NCBI GenBank assembly: GCA_965652145.1
Contig: CBFGTV010000026.1
Span: 1-43,945, forward strand
DNA from: CBFGTV01 sp965652145
GTDB lineage: Bacteria; Bacillota; Clostridia; Peptostreptococcales; Natronincolaceae
Reading direction: 5' to 3'
Length of the DNA stretch: 43,945 nucleotides
This document shows, one piece after another, positions 16,201 through 25,500 of the stretch. Position numbers and translations under genes: made by a program. The notes beneath the pieces were generated by a model, which worked only from the letters and a program-made list of their open reading frames with translations, was not told where the DNA came from and searched no databases. The first letter of the stretch is position 1; every line of letters starts with the position of its first letter.

Positions 16201-17246
16201 TGGAACACCTCGCTAAAATCCCTTTCAGCCCGATGGAAATCCCCTAATTCACCGATATCCAGCCAATATTCCCTCAGGGGAAAAACAACAACCTTTTCCT
16301 GCTGAACCAGCAATTGCTCCAGAAGCTGGCTCATATCTAAGCAGGTATTCACAGGAATTCCCTTTATAATCCGGGGATGAAAAACATAAATACCAGCATT
16401 GATATAGGCAGTATACACCGGCTTTTCCTCAAAGCCAGTCAATTGTTCCTGATTCACCTTTACAACGCCATAGGGAACCTGTAAATCATAGCTTCTAACT
16501 GCCACCGTGGCAGCTGCCTGGTGGCTGCCATGAAATCTAAGTAATTCTTCAAAGCTCACCTTTGTTAAAATATCGCCGTTCATAACAATTACAGGCTCAG
16601 TGGTCTCATAATCAAACAAGCTCAAGGAGCCAGCTGTTCCCATTTTGAACTTTTCCTCCAAATAGTTAATTGTAACGCCCCATTGGCTACCATCACCAAA
16701 ATATTCCTTAATCTGATCCTTTTTATAATTAATGGATAGGCAAAACCGGAAAAAGCCCTGCTCAATAAAGTGATCTAAAATAATCTCTAATAGGGGCTTT
16801 TCACCAATGGTCAGCATTGGCTTGGGGCACCCATCGGTCAAGGGCTTTAAACGGCTTCCCAGCCCCCCTGCCATGATAATAACCCATTGCTCCTTCTTAG
16901 TGGCCTCCAATAAATCCTCCAGCCTAACCAGGTCTACGATACACCCCGCTTCATTCAGCTTGGGTAGATGTCTGATTTGATAACGCCGCAGGATTTTCAG
17001 CATATTGTCTTCATTTTCATCTGCTGTCACAGTAATGGGGGCTGTGTTCATAATTTCCGAAACAGCCTGATTCAAGGAAATGCCCTTTAAAACCCCCCGC
17101 CGAATATCTCCGTCTGTCACTGTGCCCAACAATCGGTTATCCTCATCCACCACCAGGGCAATCTGAAGGGAATGTAAATCAATCAGCCTGATGGTCTCTT
17201 CAATTTTAGTATGGGGAGAAACCAAAACTCGCCTCCAATTATTCAT
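16197..17246 (-). CDS. ptmE: CBS-linked sugar-1-phosphate nucleotidyltransferase PtmE
   Basis: A 349-aa two-part enzyme. Residues 8-115 form a CBS-domain pair (ALVVDEDNRLLGTVTDGDIR, then a second copy). Residues 123-345 are a nucleotidyltransferase with the signature MAGGLGSRLKPLTDGCPKPM. This layout matches PtmE, the glucosamine-1-phosphate guanylyltransferase that commits GDP-linked amino sugar to legionaminic acid. The CBS pair may sense nucleotides. The correct start is ATG 17246, with AAAGGAAAGAGG upstream and 17 nt after the neuD-like gene; the open frame extends further 5' but only by overlapping that gene. It overlaps ptmF by 4 nt. Confidence 0.88.
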   Translation of the reverse strand: MNNWRRVLVSPHTKIEETIRLIDLHSLQIALVVDEDNRLLGTVTDGDIRRGVLKGISLNQAVSEIMNTAPITVTADENEDNMLKILRRYQIRHLPKLNEAGCIVDLVRLEDLLEATKKEQWVIIMAGGLGSRLKPLTDGCPKPMLTIGEKPLLEIILDHFIEQGFFRFCLSINYKKDQIKEYFGDGSQWGVTINYLEEKFKMGTAGSLSLFDYETTEPVIVMNGDILTKVSFEELLRFHGSHQAAATVAVRSYDLQVPYGVVKVNQEQLTGFEEKPVYTAYINAGIYVFHPRIIKGIPVNTCLDMSQLLEQLLVQQEKVVVFPLREYWLDIGELGDFHRAERDFSEVFQ

Positions 17247-17263
17247 AGGCCTCTTTCCTTTCC

Positions 17264-17890
17264 TCACTGCTTTGCGGGTATCCCCTTCACTATTGTATGA
17301 TCGGCTACATCCTTCGTGACCAAAGCACCGGCCCCTACAATGGAAAACTTTCCGATGATTCGCTTGCTGTGAAGGGAGCTGCCCTGCAAAATACAAGCAT
17401 TGGCCCCCACATAGGCCCCCATGGAAACCCTCACGTTGCCAGAAATATTGACGCCGGGACAAAGGGTTACAAAGTCCTTAATAACACAGTCGTGGGCAAT
17501 GGTGCAATTCATATAATAGATGCCAAAGCTGCCTACTTCAATTCCGTTGGTCATCCTAACCCCTGGAAAGACAACATTTCCCACCTTTCTATTCAATACC
17601 TCCAGCTGCCCATAGCCAAAGCTGGCCCCCGGGTGGATTAAATTAACATAGGGAAGCCGGGGATAGCGATCCCATATTTGCTGGCGGATTTGGGGCGATC
17701 CGATTCCGATGATGAATTGGTATCCCCACCCCAGCAGATCATACAGGCTGGCTTCCGATACCACAGGAAATTGATTGTATTCCCTTTTCACCCCTTGATC
17801 AATGAAAACAATCTGACTGTATCCCAGGTCCAGAGCGATATCTGCCGTTTCACGACCCAGGCCCCCACCGACGAATATGGCCAGCCTCAT
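17264..17890 (-). CDS. legH: NeuD/LegH-type sugar O- or N-acetyltransferase
   Basis: A 208-aa left-handed beta-helix acetyltransferase. Residues 1-75 form the PglD/NeuD-type N-terminal domain (LAIFVGGGLGRETADIAL), and residues 85-205 the hexapeptide repeats (VGNVVFPGVRMTNGIEVGSF, CTIAHDCVIKDFVTLCPGVN) ending in VKGIPAKQ. In legionaminic acid synthesis LegH acetylates the 4-amino group after LegC, and this is the only acetyltransferase in the operon, so that role is likely. It overlaps legI by 4 nt. The symbol depends on the pathway context; NeuD-type O-acetylation of the finished sugar is an alternative. Confidence 0.8.
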   Translation of the reverse strand: MRLAIFVGGGLGRETADIALDLGYSQIVFIDQGVKREYNQFPVVSEASLYDLLGWGYQFIIGIGSPQIRQQIWDRYPRLPYVNLIHPGASFGYGQLEVLNRKVGNVVFPGVRMTNGIEVGSFGIYYMNCTIAHDCVIKDFVTLCPGVNISGNVRVSMGAYVGANACILQGSSLHSKRIIGKFSIVGAGALVTKDVADHTIVKGIPAKQ

Positions 17891-18960
17891 GTTATTACCT
17901 CATTTTCGTCGTAGGCCCTTTGGGCGGTTTTGCCGATCAGCTCCCAATATTTCATGGGTGACATGCCTGTACCGGGTCTTTTTACGGCCAGGTTTTTAGC
18001 AGTAAAGGCTTCCCCTGTTTGTATGGGCCGTGCAGCCACCAGACTTTTACGAACAAGGCTGCAATTTTTCAGCTCTGTGGGCCCAGGCCCCTTGTGGGGC
18101 CTGCCCAGGGCCTGCTGAATCTGCCTGATCCCCTTCACCATTTCTGCAAACTCTCCTGGTTCTAATGAAGCCCTGTGGTCAGGCCCTGGCAGACTCCGAT
18201 CCAGGGTTAAATGCTTTTCTATCACCTGGGCCCCCAGGGCCACTGCCGCCAGGGGCAGGGCAATACCCTGAGTGTGGTCTGAATAGCCCACCATCAAGCC
18301 AAAGCAGTTCATTAGCGTAGTAAGGGCCCTTAAATGAACCTCCTGAAAGGGAGCAGGATAGGCGGTGGTACAATGAAGCAGTGTAACCTTTTCCAGCAGC
18401 AGCCGCTGTCCCTCCTCTGAAAAATAAGCCTCTTTAAAGCCGACAAGGGAAGGCAGGGCATCGTTTTGCAGGTACCCGTAGGCCAACACCCCCAGGGCCT
18501 CCTCAATTTCCCCCAGGGTTGCCATACCAGTTGACAGAATCACCTTTTTATTTGATTGGGCTGCCTTTAATAATAATGGTCCATTGGTCAGCTCCCCTGA
18601 GGCAATTTTGATGATGGGTAACGACAGGGTATTGACCAGAAATACCAAACTATCTATATCAAAGGGGCTGGAAATAAGCTGTATTTTCCTTTGTATACAA
18701 TATTCCTTTAACCGCAGATGGTCTTCAGGACTTAACTCCAGTTTTTTCAGCATTTCATACTGGTCTTTTTCCTGAACTTGAGCTTTTTGATACGCCGCCA
18801 AGGGGGTTTTTTCTGTAACCAATTGATCTGTACGGAAGGTTTGCAGCTTAACCGCATCAGCCCCCGCCTCCTGGGCAGCATCAATCAGCTCCCTTGCCAG
18901 CCTTAAGGAGCCGTTATGATTAACACCGATTTCTGCAATAACATAAACTTGCTTTTCCAT
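17887..18960 (-). CDS. legI: N,N'-diacetyllegionaminic acid synthase
   Basis: A 357-aa NeuB-family enzyme that condenses the 6-deoxy di-N-acetyl sugar from LegG with phosphoenolpyruvate. Family motifs are VIAEIGVNHNGSLRLA at the N-terminus, GADAVKLQTF, PIIKIASGELTN, VILSTGMATLGEIEEAL and GYSDHTQGIALPLAAVALGA. A SAF (antifreeze-like) domain closes the protein (LAVKRPGTGMSP). It begins with ATG 18960, 20 nt after legG, and overlaps the acetyltransferase by 4 nt. Distinguishing legionaminic from sialic acid synthase rests on the neighbouring dehydratase and aminotransferase. Confidence 0.92.
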   Translation of the reverse strand: MEKQVYVIAEIGVNHNGSLRLARELIDAAQEAGADAVKLQTFRTDQLVTEKTPLAAYQKAQVQEKDQYEMLKKLELSPEDHLRLKEYCIQRKIQLISSPFDIDSLVFLVNTLSLPIIKIASGELTNGPLLLKAAQSNKKVILSTGMATLGEIEEALGVLAYGYLQNDALPSLVGFKEAYFSEEGQRLLLEKVTLLHCTTAYPAPFQEVHLRALTTLMNCFGLMVGYSDHTQGIALPLAAVALGAQVIEKHLTLDRSLPGPDHRASLEPGEFAEMVKGIRQIQQALGRPHKGPGPTELKNCSLVRKSLVAARPIQTGEAFTAKNLAVKRPGTGMSPMKYWELIGKTAQRAYDENEVIT

Positions 18961-18980
18961 CTTCGCCGCCCTGCCTTCCC

Positions 18981-20126
18981 TTAAAGCATAAAAAATTTCT
19001 TTTTCAAGGGTAACTTAAAATCCGTAGTTTTTTTAATAATCTTTAGTATCTCCTGGGCAGTACGGCCTCCCCCATAGGGGTTCACTGTAGCAGTACAGTC
19101 CATAGTCAGGGCCCTATTAATAGCCTTTTTAATTTCCCTGTGGTCAGGGGAACAGTTAATGACTGAGGCGGCCATCAGCCTGCCCCTTTGGCGATCACCA
19201 ATATTCACCGTAGGCCTTTGGAAGGAGGGAACCTCATAAAGTCCACTGGAGGAATTTCCCACAACGGCATCCACCAGGCTGATCAAGCTGAAATAATATC
19301 GCTGTCCCAGGGAATCAAACAGCCTGGCATTAGGATGCTCATCTACAAAGGCTTCCAATTGCTGAATCATCCTTCTCCCCAGGGGGTCGGCATTGGGCTT
19401 GGTAAAAAACAGCCCAAATTCCGGCCCAAGCTGATGAAGGGCCAAAAGCAGCTCCTTTAGCTGCTGAAGGGATGATTTCTCTGACAGGGTAGCAGGATGA
19501 AAGGTAATTATAAGATTCTTATTAAGCAGGACTATATCCAGGGTCTTTTCTAATTCCGGCGCCTTCAGGAGTTTTAACTGCTTAATTCTGTCTATGGCGA
19601 GGCTCCCCACCAGATGAATATGCTGGGGGTCTTCCCCCAGTTGTCTGACAACCTGCCAGGAATGACCATTGGTAACAAAATGAAGGTGGGCCATTTTGGT
19701 GATGCTGTGGCGAATGGCTTCATCAAAGGCTCCCTCCGTAATGTCTCCCCCGGCAATATGGGCCATGGGCAGCCGGGCAATGAGGGCCGCCTGGGCTGCT
19801 GCTAATATCTCGTACCGGTCCCCCAATACAACCACCAGGTGGGGCTGTAAAAATTCAAAGGCTTCACCAAAGCCGATAACACCTAACCCAAGGGATTTCG
19901 TTACCCCCAGGGGCGTATCGCTGGCCAGGAGCATATCCACCTTCCAATGGATGGTGAAGCCATCCCCTTCAATTTCCTGATAGGTTAATCCAAATTCCCT
20001 TGACAGATGGCTTCCTGTTACCACCACCTGAAGCTCAAGGTCTGGGTCTCCCTGTATTTCCTTCATTAGACTATACAGTAAACCATATTCGGCACGACTT
20101 CCGGTTACCACACATATTTTACGCAT
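18981..20126 (-). CDS. legG: NDP-sugar hydrolase/2-epimerase LegG
   Basis: A 381-aa member of the hydrolysing UDP-GlcNAc 2-epimerase (NeuC) family. In this pathway it removes the nucleotide from the 2,4-diacetamido-6-deoxyglucose intermediate while inverting C2. Motifs include CVVTGSRAEYGLLYSLMKEI at the N-terminus, VVLGDRYEILAAAQAAL, HIAGGDITEGAFDEAIRHS and GNSSSGLYEVPSF. I start at ATG 20126 with GGGGGTGGG upstream; it overlaps legC by 8 nt. The UDP or GDP linkage cannot be read from sequence, but ptmE nearby suggests GDP. Confidence 0.9.
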   Translation of the reverse strand: MRKICVVTGSRAEYGLLYSLMKEIQGDPDLELQVVVTGSHLSREFGLTYQEIEGDGFTIHWKVDMLLASDTPLGVTKSLGLGVIGFGEAFEFLQPHLVVVLGDRYEILAAAQAALIARLPMAHIAGGDITEGAFDEAIRHSITKMAHLHFVTNGHSWQVVRQLGEDPQHIHLVGSLAIDRIKQLKLLKAPELEKTLDIVLLNKNLIITFHPATLSEKSSLQQLKELLLALHQLGPEFGLFFTKPNADPLGRRMIQQLEAFVDEHPNARLFDSLGQRYYFSLISLVDAVVGNSSSGLYEVPSFQRPTVNIGDRQRGRLMAASVINCSPDHREIKKAINRALTMDCTATVNPYGGGRTAQEILKIIKKTTDFKLPLKKKFFML

Positions 20127-21303
20127 CAAATCCCACCCCCAGGGTTGAACTGCTGGGCAGGTTGATTATCCGCTGGGCTAAACTGGGAGCCACGGTTAAA
20201 TTCATACTGGGACACCCTCTATACATGGGCAGTTGATTCAAGGGAGTCCAGGGGGGACGAGCCAAAATCCCTGCCCGATGAAGCTCCCCAAGAAGCTCCC
20301 CTTGTAGATGTTCAAGGGATTCATCCAGCAGCATGGCATTGAGCCAATAGTTGCTTTTAGAATGGGGCGGCTCCGAAAAAAAGCTAATCCCTTCAACCCC
20401 TTCCAGGGCTTGGTGGTACCGATAGGCCAGTCTTCTTTTACTGTTAAGAAATTCATTGATCTGCTCCATTTGTCCACAGCCCAGGGCTGCATTTATATTG
20501 GGCAGACGATAATTATAGGCCACCTCATCATGAAAAAATGCCCAGGAATGGGGTCGTTTGGCGGTGGTACTGAGATGCCTTGCCCTCTCTGCCACTTGCC
20601 TGTCTCCGGTCAAAAGGGCCCCTCCGCCGCCGGTGGTGACAATTTTATTGCCATTAAAGCTCAGGGCTGTAACCCTTCCCCAATGGCCCACATGCTTTTC
20701 CTGATAAAAGCTGCCCAGAGCCTCTGCGGCATCTTCAATTAATTCCAGGCCATAGGCGTGGCAGCAGGCTGATAGAGGGGCCAGGTCAACGGGATGCCCA
20801 AAGGTATGCATGACAATCAGCGCCTTGATGGGGCGTTGGGTGACCTTATTATAGCAAAGACCCCCTTTATAATAAGTTATTTTTTTCAAATATTCTTCAA
20901 GCCTATGGGGGTCTATTCCCAGGGTTACGGTTTCACTGTCAACAAAATGGGGGACAGCACCGCAATAGGCTACTGCATTGGCTGTGGCCACAAAGGTTAG
21001 GGCCGGAACCAATACCTCGTCTCCGGGGCTGATTCCCATTAGCTTAAGAGAAAGGTGCAGAGCAGCAGTACCATTAACCACCGCCACAGCATGGTCTATT
21101 CCAGTAAATTCCACCAGCTTCCTTTCAAATTGATCTACGTGTTTTCCCACTGAAGAAACCCAGCCTGTATCTATACATTTTTTTACATGGTTCCATTCTC
21201 CACTCCCCAAACAAGGCTCATGGAGGGGAACCGGTTTATCGGGTGATTTTAAGACCTCTCTTAATTTTTTGATCAAGCCTTCCATGTTCAACTGCGCTTT
21301 CAT
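20119..21303 (-). CDS. legC: PLP-dependent 4-aminotransferase LegC
   Basis: A 394-aa DegT/DnrJ/EryC1-type aminotransferase that adds the 4-amino group to the 4-keto sugar made by LegB. The PLP lysine is K220 in SFNGNKIVTTGGGG; the cofactor aspartate lies in LIEDAAEALGS, and VVNGTAALHLSL and DEVLVPALTFVATANAVAYC are family motifs. The N-terminal LHEPCLGSGEWNHVKKCIDT and the C-terminal LNQLPMYRGCP are also as in LegC/PseC relatives. It overlaps legB by 4 nt (ATGA) and legG by 8 nt, so the three are translationally coupled. Confidence 0.92.
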   Translation of the reverse strand: MKAQLNMEGLIKKLREVLKSPDKPVPLHEPCLGSGEWNHVKKCIDTGWVSSVGKHVDQFERKLVEFTGIDHAVAVVNGTAALHLSLKLMGISPGDEVLVPALTFVATANAVAYCGAVPHFVDSETVTLGIDPHRLEEYLKKITYYKGGLCYNKVTQRPIKALIVMHTFGHPVDLAPLSACCHAYGLELIEDAAEALGSFYQEKHVGHWGRVTALSFNGNKIVTTGGGGALLTGDRQVAERARHLSTTAKRPHSWAFFHDEVAYNYRLPNINAALGCGQMEQINEFLNSKRRLAYRYHQALEGVEGISFFSEPPHSKSNYWLNAMLLDESLEHLQGELLGELHRAGILARPPWTPLNQLPMYRGCPSMNLTVAPSLAQRIINLPSSSTLGVGFDA

Positions 21304-22310
21304 ATTACATACCCTTCCCTCTGGTACAGCGTGAGATGCTTCGGCTCGCTAAACCATTTTACAGTTTCCTCAAGACCCTTCCTCAGGCCTGCCCCTCCTC
21401 CAAAGCGTGGGGTATAGGAAAATAAAGTCCTGGCCCTTTCAATATCAGCCCATAAACGTTCTACTTCACTCTTTTGGGGCCTTAGCCGGGTTATATCGGT
21501 CTTAACCTCGACCTTCCTTCCCATCATTTCAACTAGCAGCTGTACCGTTTCTTCAATGGAAATTTCGTACCCGCTGCCGATATTGACCACCTTTCCCAGG
21601 GCTTCATCACACTGGGCCACCCCTATAAAGCCTGCTACCGTATCGAAAATATAGTTAAAATCTCGGGTAGGTGACAAGGCTCCCAGGGAAATTTCTCTAG
21701 CCCCTTGAAGTATTTGACAAATGATGGTGGGGATGACAGCCCTGGCAGATTGCCTGGGCCCATAGGTATTAAAGGGACGAATGATGGCCACAGGAGTAGA
21801 AAAGGAACGATAAAAGGAGAGGGCCAGCTGGTCTGCGCCAATTTTAGTGGCGGCATAGGGAGACTGCCCCTGCAGGGGATGCTCCTCTGAAATGGGTACA
21901 AATTGGGCCGTACCGTAGACCTCACTGGTGGAGGTATGGATAATCCTTTCCAGTTCTAATTCCCTAGCTGCCTGTAATACATGAAGGGTTCCGGTCACAT
22001 TGGTGTCAACATAGCTCTGGGGCGAAAGATAAGAATAGGGAATTGAGATGAGGGCCGCCAAATGAAAGACCACCTGACAGCCCTTCATTGCGGCCTTTGT
22101 TAAGTAGGGGTCCCGAATGTCGCCTGGAAAAAACTCAATGCTTTTTTGTATATCCTCCGGAGAATGATCCAGCCATCCCCTGGTGTTAAAGGAATTATAT
22201 TGAACAAAGGCCCGTACCCGGCAGCCTCTCTTGACCAAGGCCTCTGTCAAATGGGAACCTATAAATCCATCGGCACCGGTCACCAGTATCTTTTTTCCCT
22301 CTAGCTTCAT
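21300..22310 (-). CDS. legB: NDP-GlcNAc 4,6-dehydratase LegB, first gene of the operon
   Basis: A 336-aa extended SDR that makes the 4-keto-6-deoxy sugar opening the legionaminic acid branch. It has the NAD loop TGADGFIGSHL (residues 11-21), HTSTSEVYGTAQ with the active-site Thr/Ser region, the SPYAATKIGAD tyrosine-lysine pair (Y152, K156) and IRPFNTYGPRQSARAVIPT. The correct start is ATG 22310, with GGGGGGAT 4 nt upstream; the frame is open to 22403 but has no binding site there. About 275 nt separate it from the divergent DUF4183 gene. I could not find a convincing sigma-A promoter in that gap. Confidence 0.9.
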   Translation of the reverse strand: MKLEGKKILVTGADGFIGSHLTEALVKRGCRVRAFVQYNSFNTRGWLDHSPEDIQKSIEFFPGDIRDPYLTKAAMKGCQVVFHLAALISIPYSYLSPQSYVDTNVTGTLHVLQAARELELERIIHTSTSEVYGTAQFVPISEEHPLQGQSPYAATKIGADQLALSFYRSFSTPVAIIRPFNTYGPRQSARAVIPTIICQILQGAREISLGALSPTRDFNYIFDTVAGFIGVAQCDEALGKVVNIGSGYEISIEETVQLLVEMMGRKVEVKTDITRLRPQKSEVERLWADIERARTLFSYTPRFGGGAGLRKGLEETVKWFSEPKHLTLYQREGYVI

Positions 22311-22585
22311 TTTATCCCCCCTGATTAATCTAGTACCTTGCGTCATCATAAATGAAAGATCAAATTTTCCAGCGTAAGACGGCAGGATTTGACCAGGGAT
22401 CATCCGTTGATTTAGCTGACCCAGAGTACTAGGATTTATACTATCAATTTTATTTTTTATTTATCTAAATAGAACATGAAAAAGTCTTTAATGAAAGGGT
22501 TCTTTTTCTGTATCATCAACATATTCTAAAATGAATATATAATGACAAACCATTGTGTTTTTCATCTATAATTGGAGTGATAGAT
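22311..22585. promoter_or_regulatory. Divergent control region of legB operon and the large DUF4183 gene
   Basis: This 275-nt AT-rich gap must hold the promoters of both transcripts. On the plus strand CATATTCTA at 22520-22528 fits the sigma-K -10 pattern CATAnnnTA, about 57 nt before the start codon, but no good -35 (AC) lies at the expected distance. On the minus strand CATGTTCTA at 22478-22470 is one mismatch away. GAAAAAG (22478-22484) pairs with CTTTTTC (22502-22508). No convincing TTGACA/TATAAT pair was seen. Confidence 0.35.
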
Positions 22586-25500
22586 ATGGAGCGTGCAGGA
22601 CCCATCAATCGGCTTCTTTGCAAAAACGATAAAGTTGTCCATAATTTCTTAAAGGCAGGCCTACAAAAATCATTAAATGGAATGGGGGCAGGCAGCCATT
22701 CTAATTGGATCAATCGCCTTGCTGATCAAGGAATCATCAAGGTCATAACCTACCAGTACAACGCCCAGGCCCAGGCCAACAAATGGATTTATACCAATGA
22801 TGATGAGATTCTAGCCTATGGTAATCAAGGAATATTAGACCCAGGGGAGGTTTCCTATTATAACCTTTATATTAATGGTGTTTTGCAGCCCCCCGTGAAC
22901 TATGAAATAGAAAAGGGAAGACTTATTTTAAAAACCCAGGATCTTCCCCTGGTGGGTTCACCCATTATTATTTCCTTCGTTACCCTTCTGGGTAATGGAA
23001 GTACCCCCTTCAATAGGGCCCAGGCCACAGGCCATACACCAAAAGGCAGCATTACCTGGGGCCCGGTGGAGGATATTGAAATTGATTATGGGGCTTCTAA
23101 ACAATACTTAAAGGCTGAAAAGGAGATTTTATCTGGCCCTGATATAATTTATAGTGGTCAACAGGCCCTTTGGCAGTGTCAAATTAAAATTACCAATAAT
23201 GGGCCCCTACCCATCAACAATATTACTGTAACAGACAGCATTTTACTGGATGAGTTGGCCCAGCTTGAGGTATCCCCACAGTCCGCCGGTGAGGTTGATA
23301 TGAATGGCCCCTCTTTGACCTGGAAAATAGATGCTTTAGCTCCTGAAGCTTCAATGACCCTTACCATGACTATTTCAGGAGTCTTCAGGGCCAGTGGGCT
23401 GCGATTTCTTAATCGTGTCATAGCCATGGGGAATGATTCAACAGGCCATCTACGTTCCCAGGCAGTTTCGGGAAGGGCCATTGAGGTATTAAAGGGACTG
23501 CATTTAAGCCAGTCCATCACCGATGGCCCCCTGGTAATTGGCAGAGGGGGGTCGGCCCATTGGCGGATAGAAATGATGTTATATAATGAAAGCAACCAAG
23601 AGGTGACTGAAGCAATCGTCAGGAATTGTCTTTTAGCTTCCAGGGTTGAACAGATAAAAATCATTAGTGCTTCTCAGGGAAGAGCCAGCCTGATCGACAA
23701 AGCCATCGAGTGGAGGGCAGGCCCTTTAAAAGCCAGAGAAGCAGTATTTTTAGTGTTTGATATTGTAGCTTCCTTTGAAGGGGAAGGGGCTGAAAGGTTA
23801 AGCATCGCCGAAGCAGTGGGAAAAATCGATTCTATCGAAATTAACGGAGGGCCTTCGTCAGACATTAATATTAAGGTTTTACCTAAAAGGGATAGCTGTC
23901 CACCTCCCTTAAATCTTGAAAAACGAATTATTGTAGAGCCCTTAACGGCCTTTCGGGGGGAAGTAAAGAGCTGGCGGTTTTCCATCAAAATCACCAATCT
24001 TACGGAATCTACTATTGAAAATGTAATCGTCACCGACTATATTCTGCTGGATGAGATAAAGAAAATTATACCCCTTTCCAATATACCGGGAAAATATACC
24101 CTTTTAGAGGATCAAATAATTTGGCAGCTTGACTTTTTGTCTCCAGGCAAATCGATGGTTGCTGTTTTTGAGGTGACAGGAGCCTTTCAGTGGACTGGAC
24201 TGCGTTCCCTAAGCAGGGCCCTTGGGGTTGGCCGTCGACTGAAGGGGGAGGTCTGTTGGCTGTCAAACGTTGCATCGGGCCCTAATATTAGGGTGCTGGA
24301 TTTCATCAAGGATCAAAAACCAGCTTGTGTCAGCTTGAAAAAGGTATTTAGTCAATGTAAGCAGAGAAATTGCTTTGAGGATGTTTCGATAGACCTGGGG
24401 AATCATGAATTTGAAAGAATTCAATTTCAACCGGGTCACATTGTTAAAGGGAGTCTCACAATCTGTTCCCTGGCCCACCGACCTGATTTTAAACGAATTA
24501 CCTTTCATTTGAGAATTCCCTTTTCAGTCTTCACCCGGGATGGCACCATTATATCTGGTAATTTACCCGATTTATTGAAGAACGTGGTGGTCTTTATTCC
24601 TCAGACCAGAGATGAGCTTACCCTTGATATTATGGTGGAAACCAACACAGTTTCCTTGGGTAAACCCTCAGTGCAAACAGGACAGCTCAGGCTTTCGGCA
24701 GGTATTTCATCGGTGATTAAGGTAATTGGCCTTATGGATATGCTTATCCCCAGCTTTGATTTGAATTATATACCCGGCCCCTGTGAAGATTATATTGAAT
24801 ATAAGCCCTGCAGGAAGCTAAATTATTGTCGGCCGGCTCTAGGGCAGCACTGTGATACCCAGTTGGGTAATTTAATCATTGAAAAGTACATTCTTGACGG
24901 CCCCCTAAGGATTCAGCCCCAGGGTCTTTATACCTGGAATATTCAGATTAAGGTTACCAACAACGGCTTTGGCCCTGTCAGCAATATACAGTTGACCGAC
25001 AGCCTTCTGATAGATCAAATAAGCCAGATTCAAATATCCAGTACCAGCCAGGGCAAGGCCACGCACCGGGAGCGCCAGATTATTTGGCAGATCGGCACCC
25101 TATCTGCTGGCGAAATGGTAGTCTTAACAGCAACAATATGGGGTACCTTTACAAATCCATATGAAGTGCTGAATCTTCAGTATAATACCGTCTCTAAAGG
25201 CATGAAAAGGGTTTTTACAGATGAAGACGAGATCAAGGTCTATGGCAGTACCGGCATTCCCAACCCAGAGCAGGTTTCCTTCTTTAATTTGTTTATAAAC
25301 GGTGTCCTTCAGCCCCATTCAAATTATGCGGTACAAGAAGGGCAATTAACCCTGACAACAGAGGATATTCCCCCTGAAGGAGCCCCGATTATTCTGGAAT
25401 CCCTCGTTATTAAAGACTGTTCCGGAGGCCTGATTAAGGCGACCGACCTCTTATATAGCAGTCTGGCCAGCGGAAGGACCTATACGGCCCAGGATGGAAT

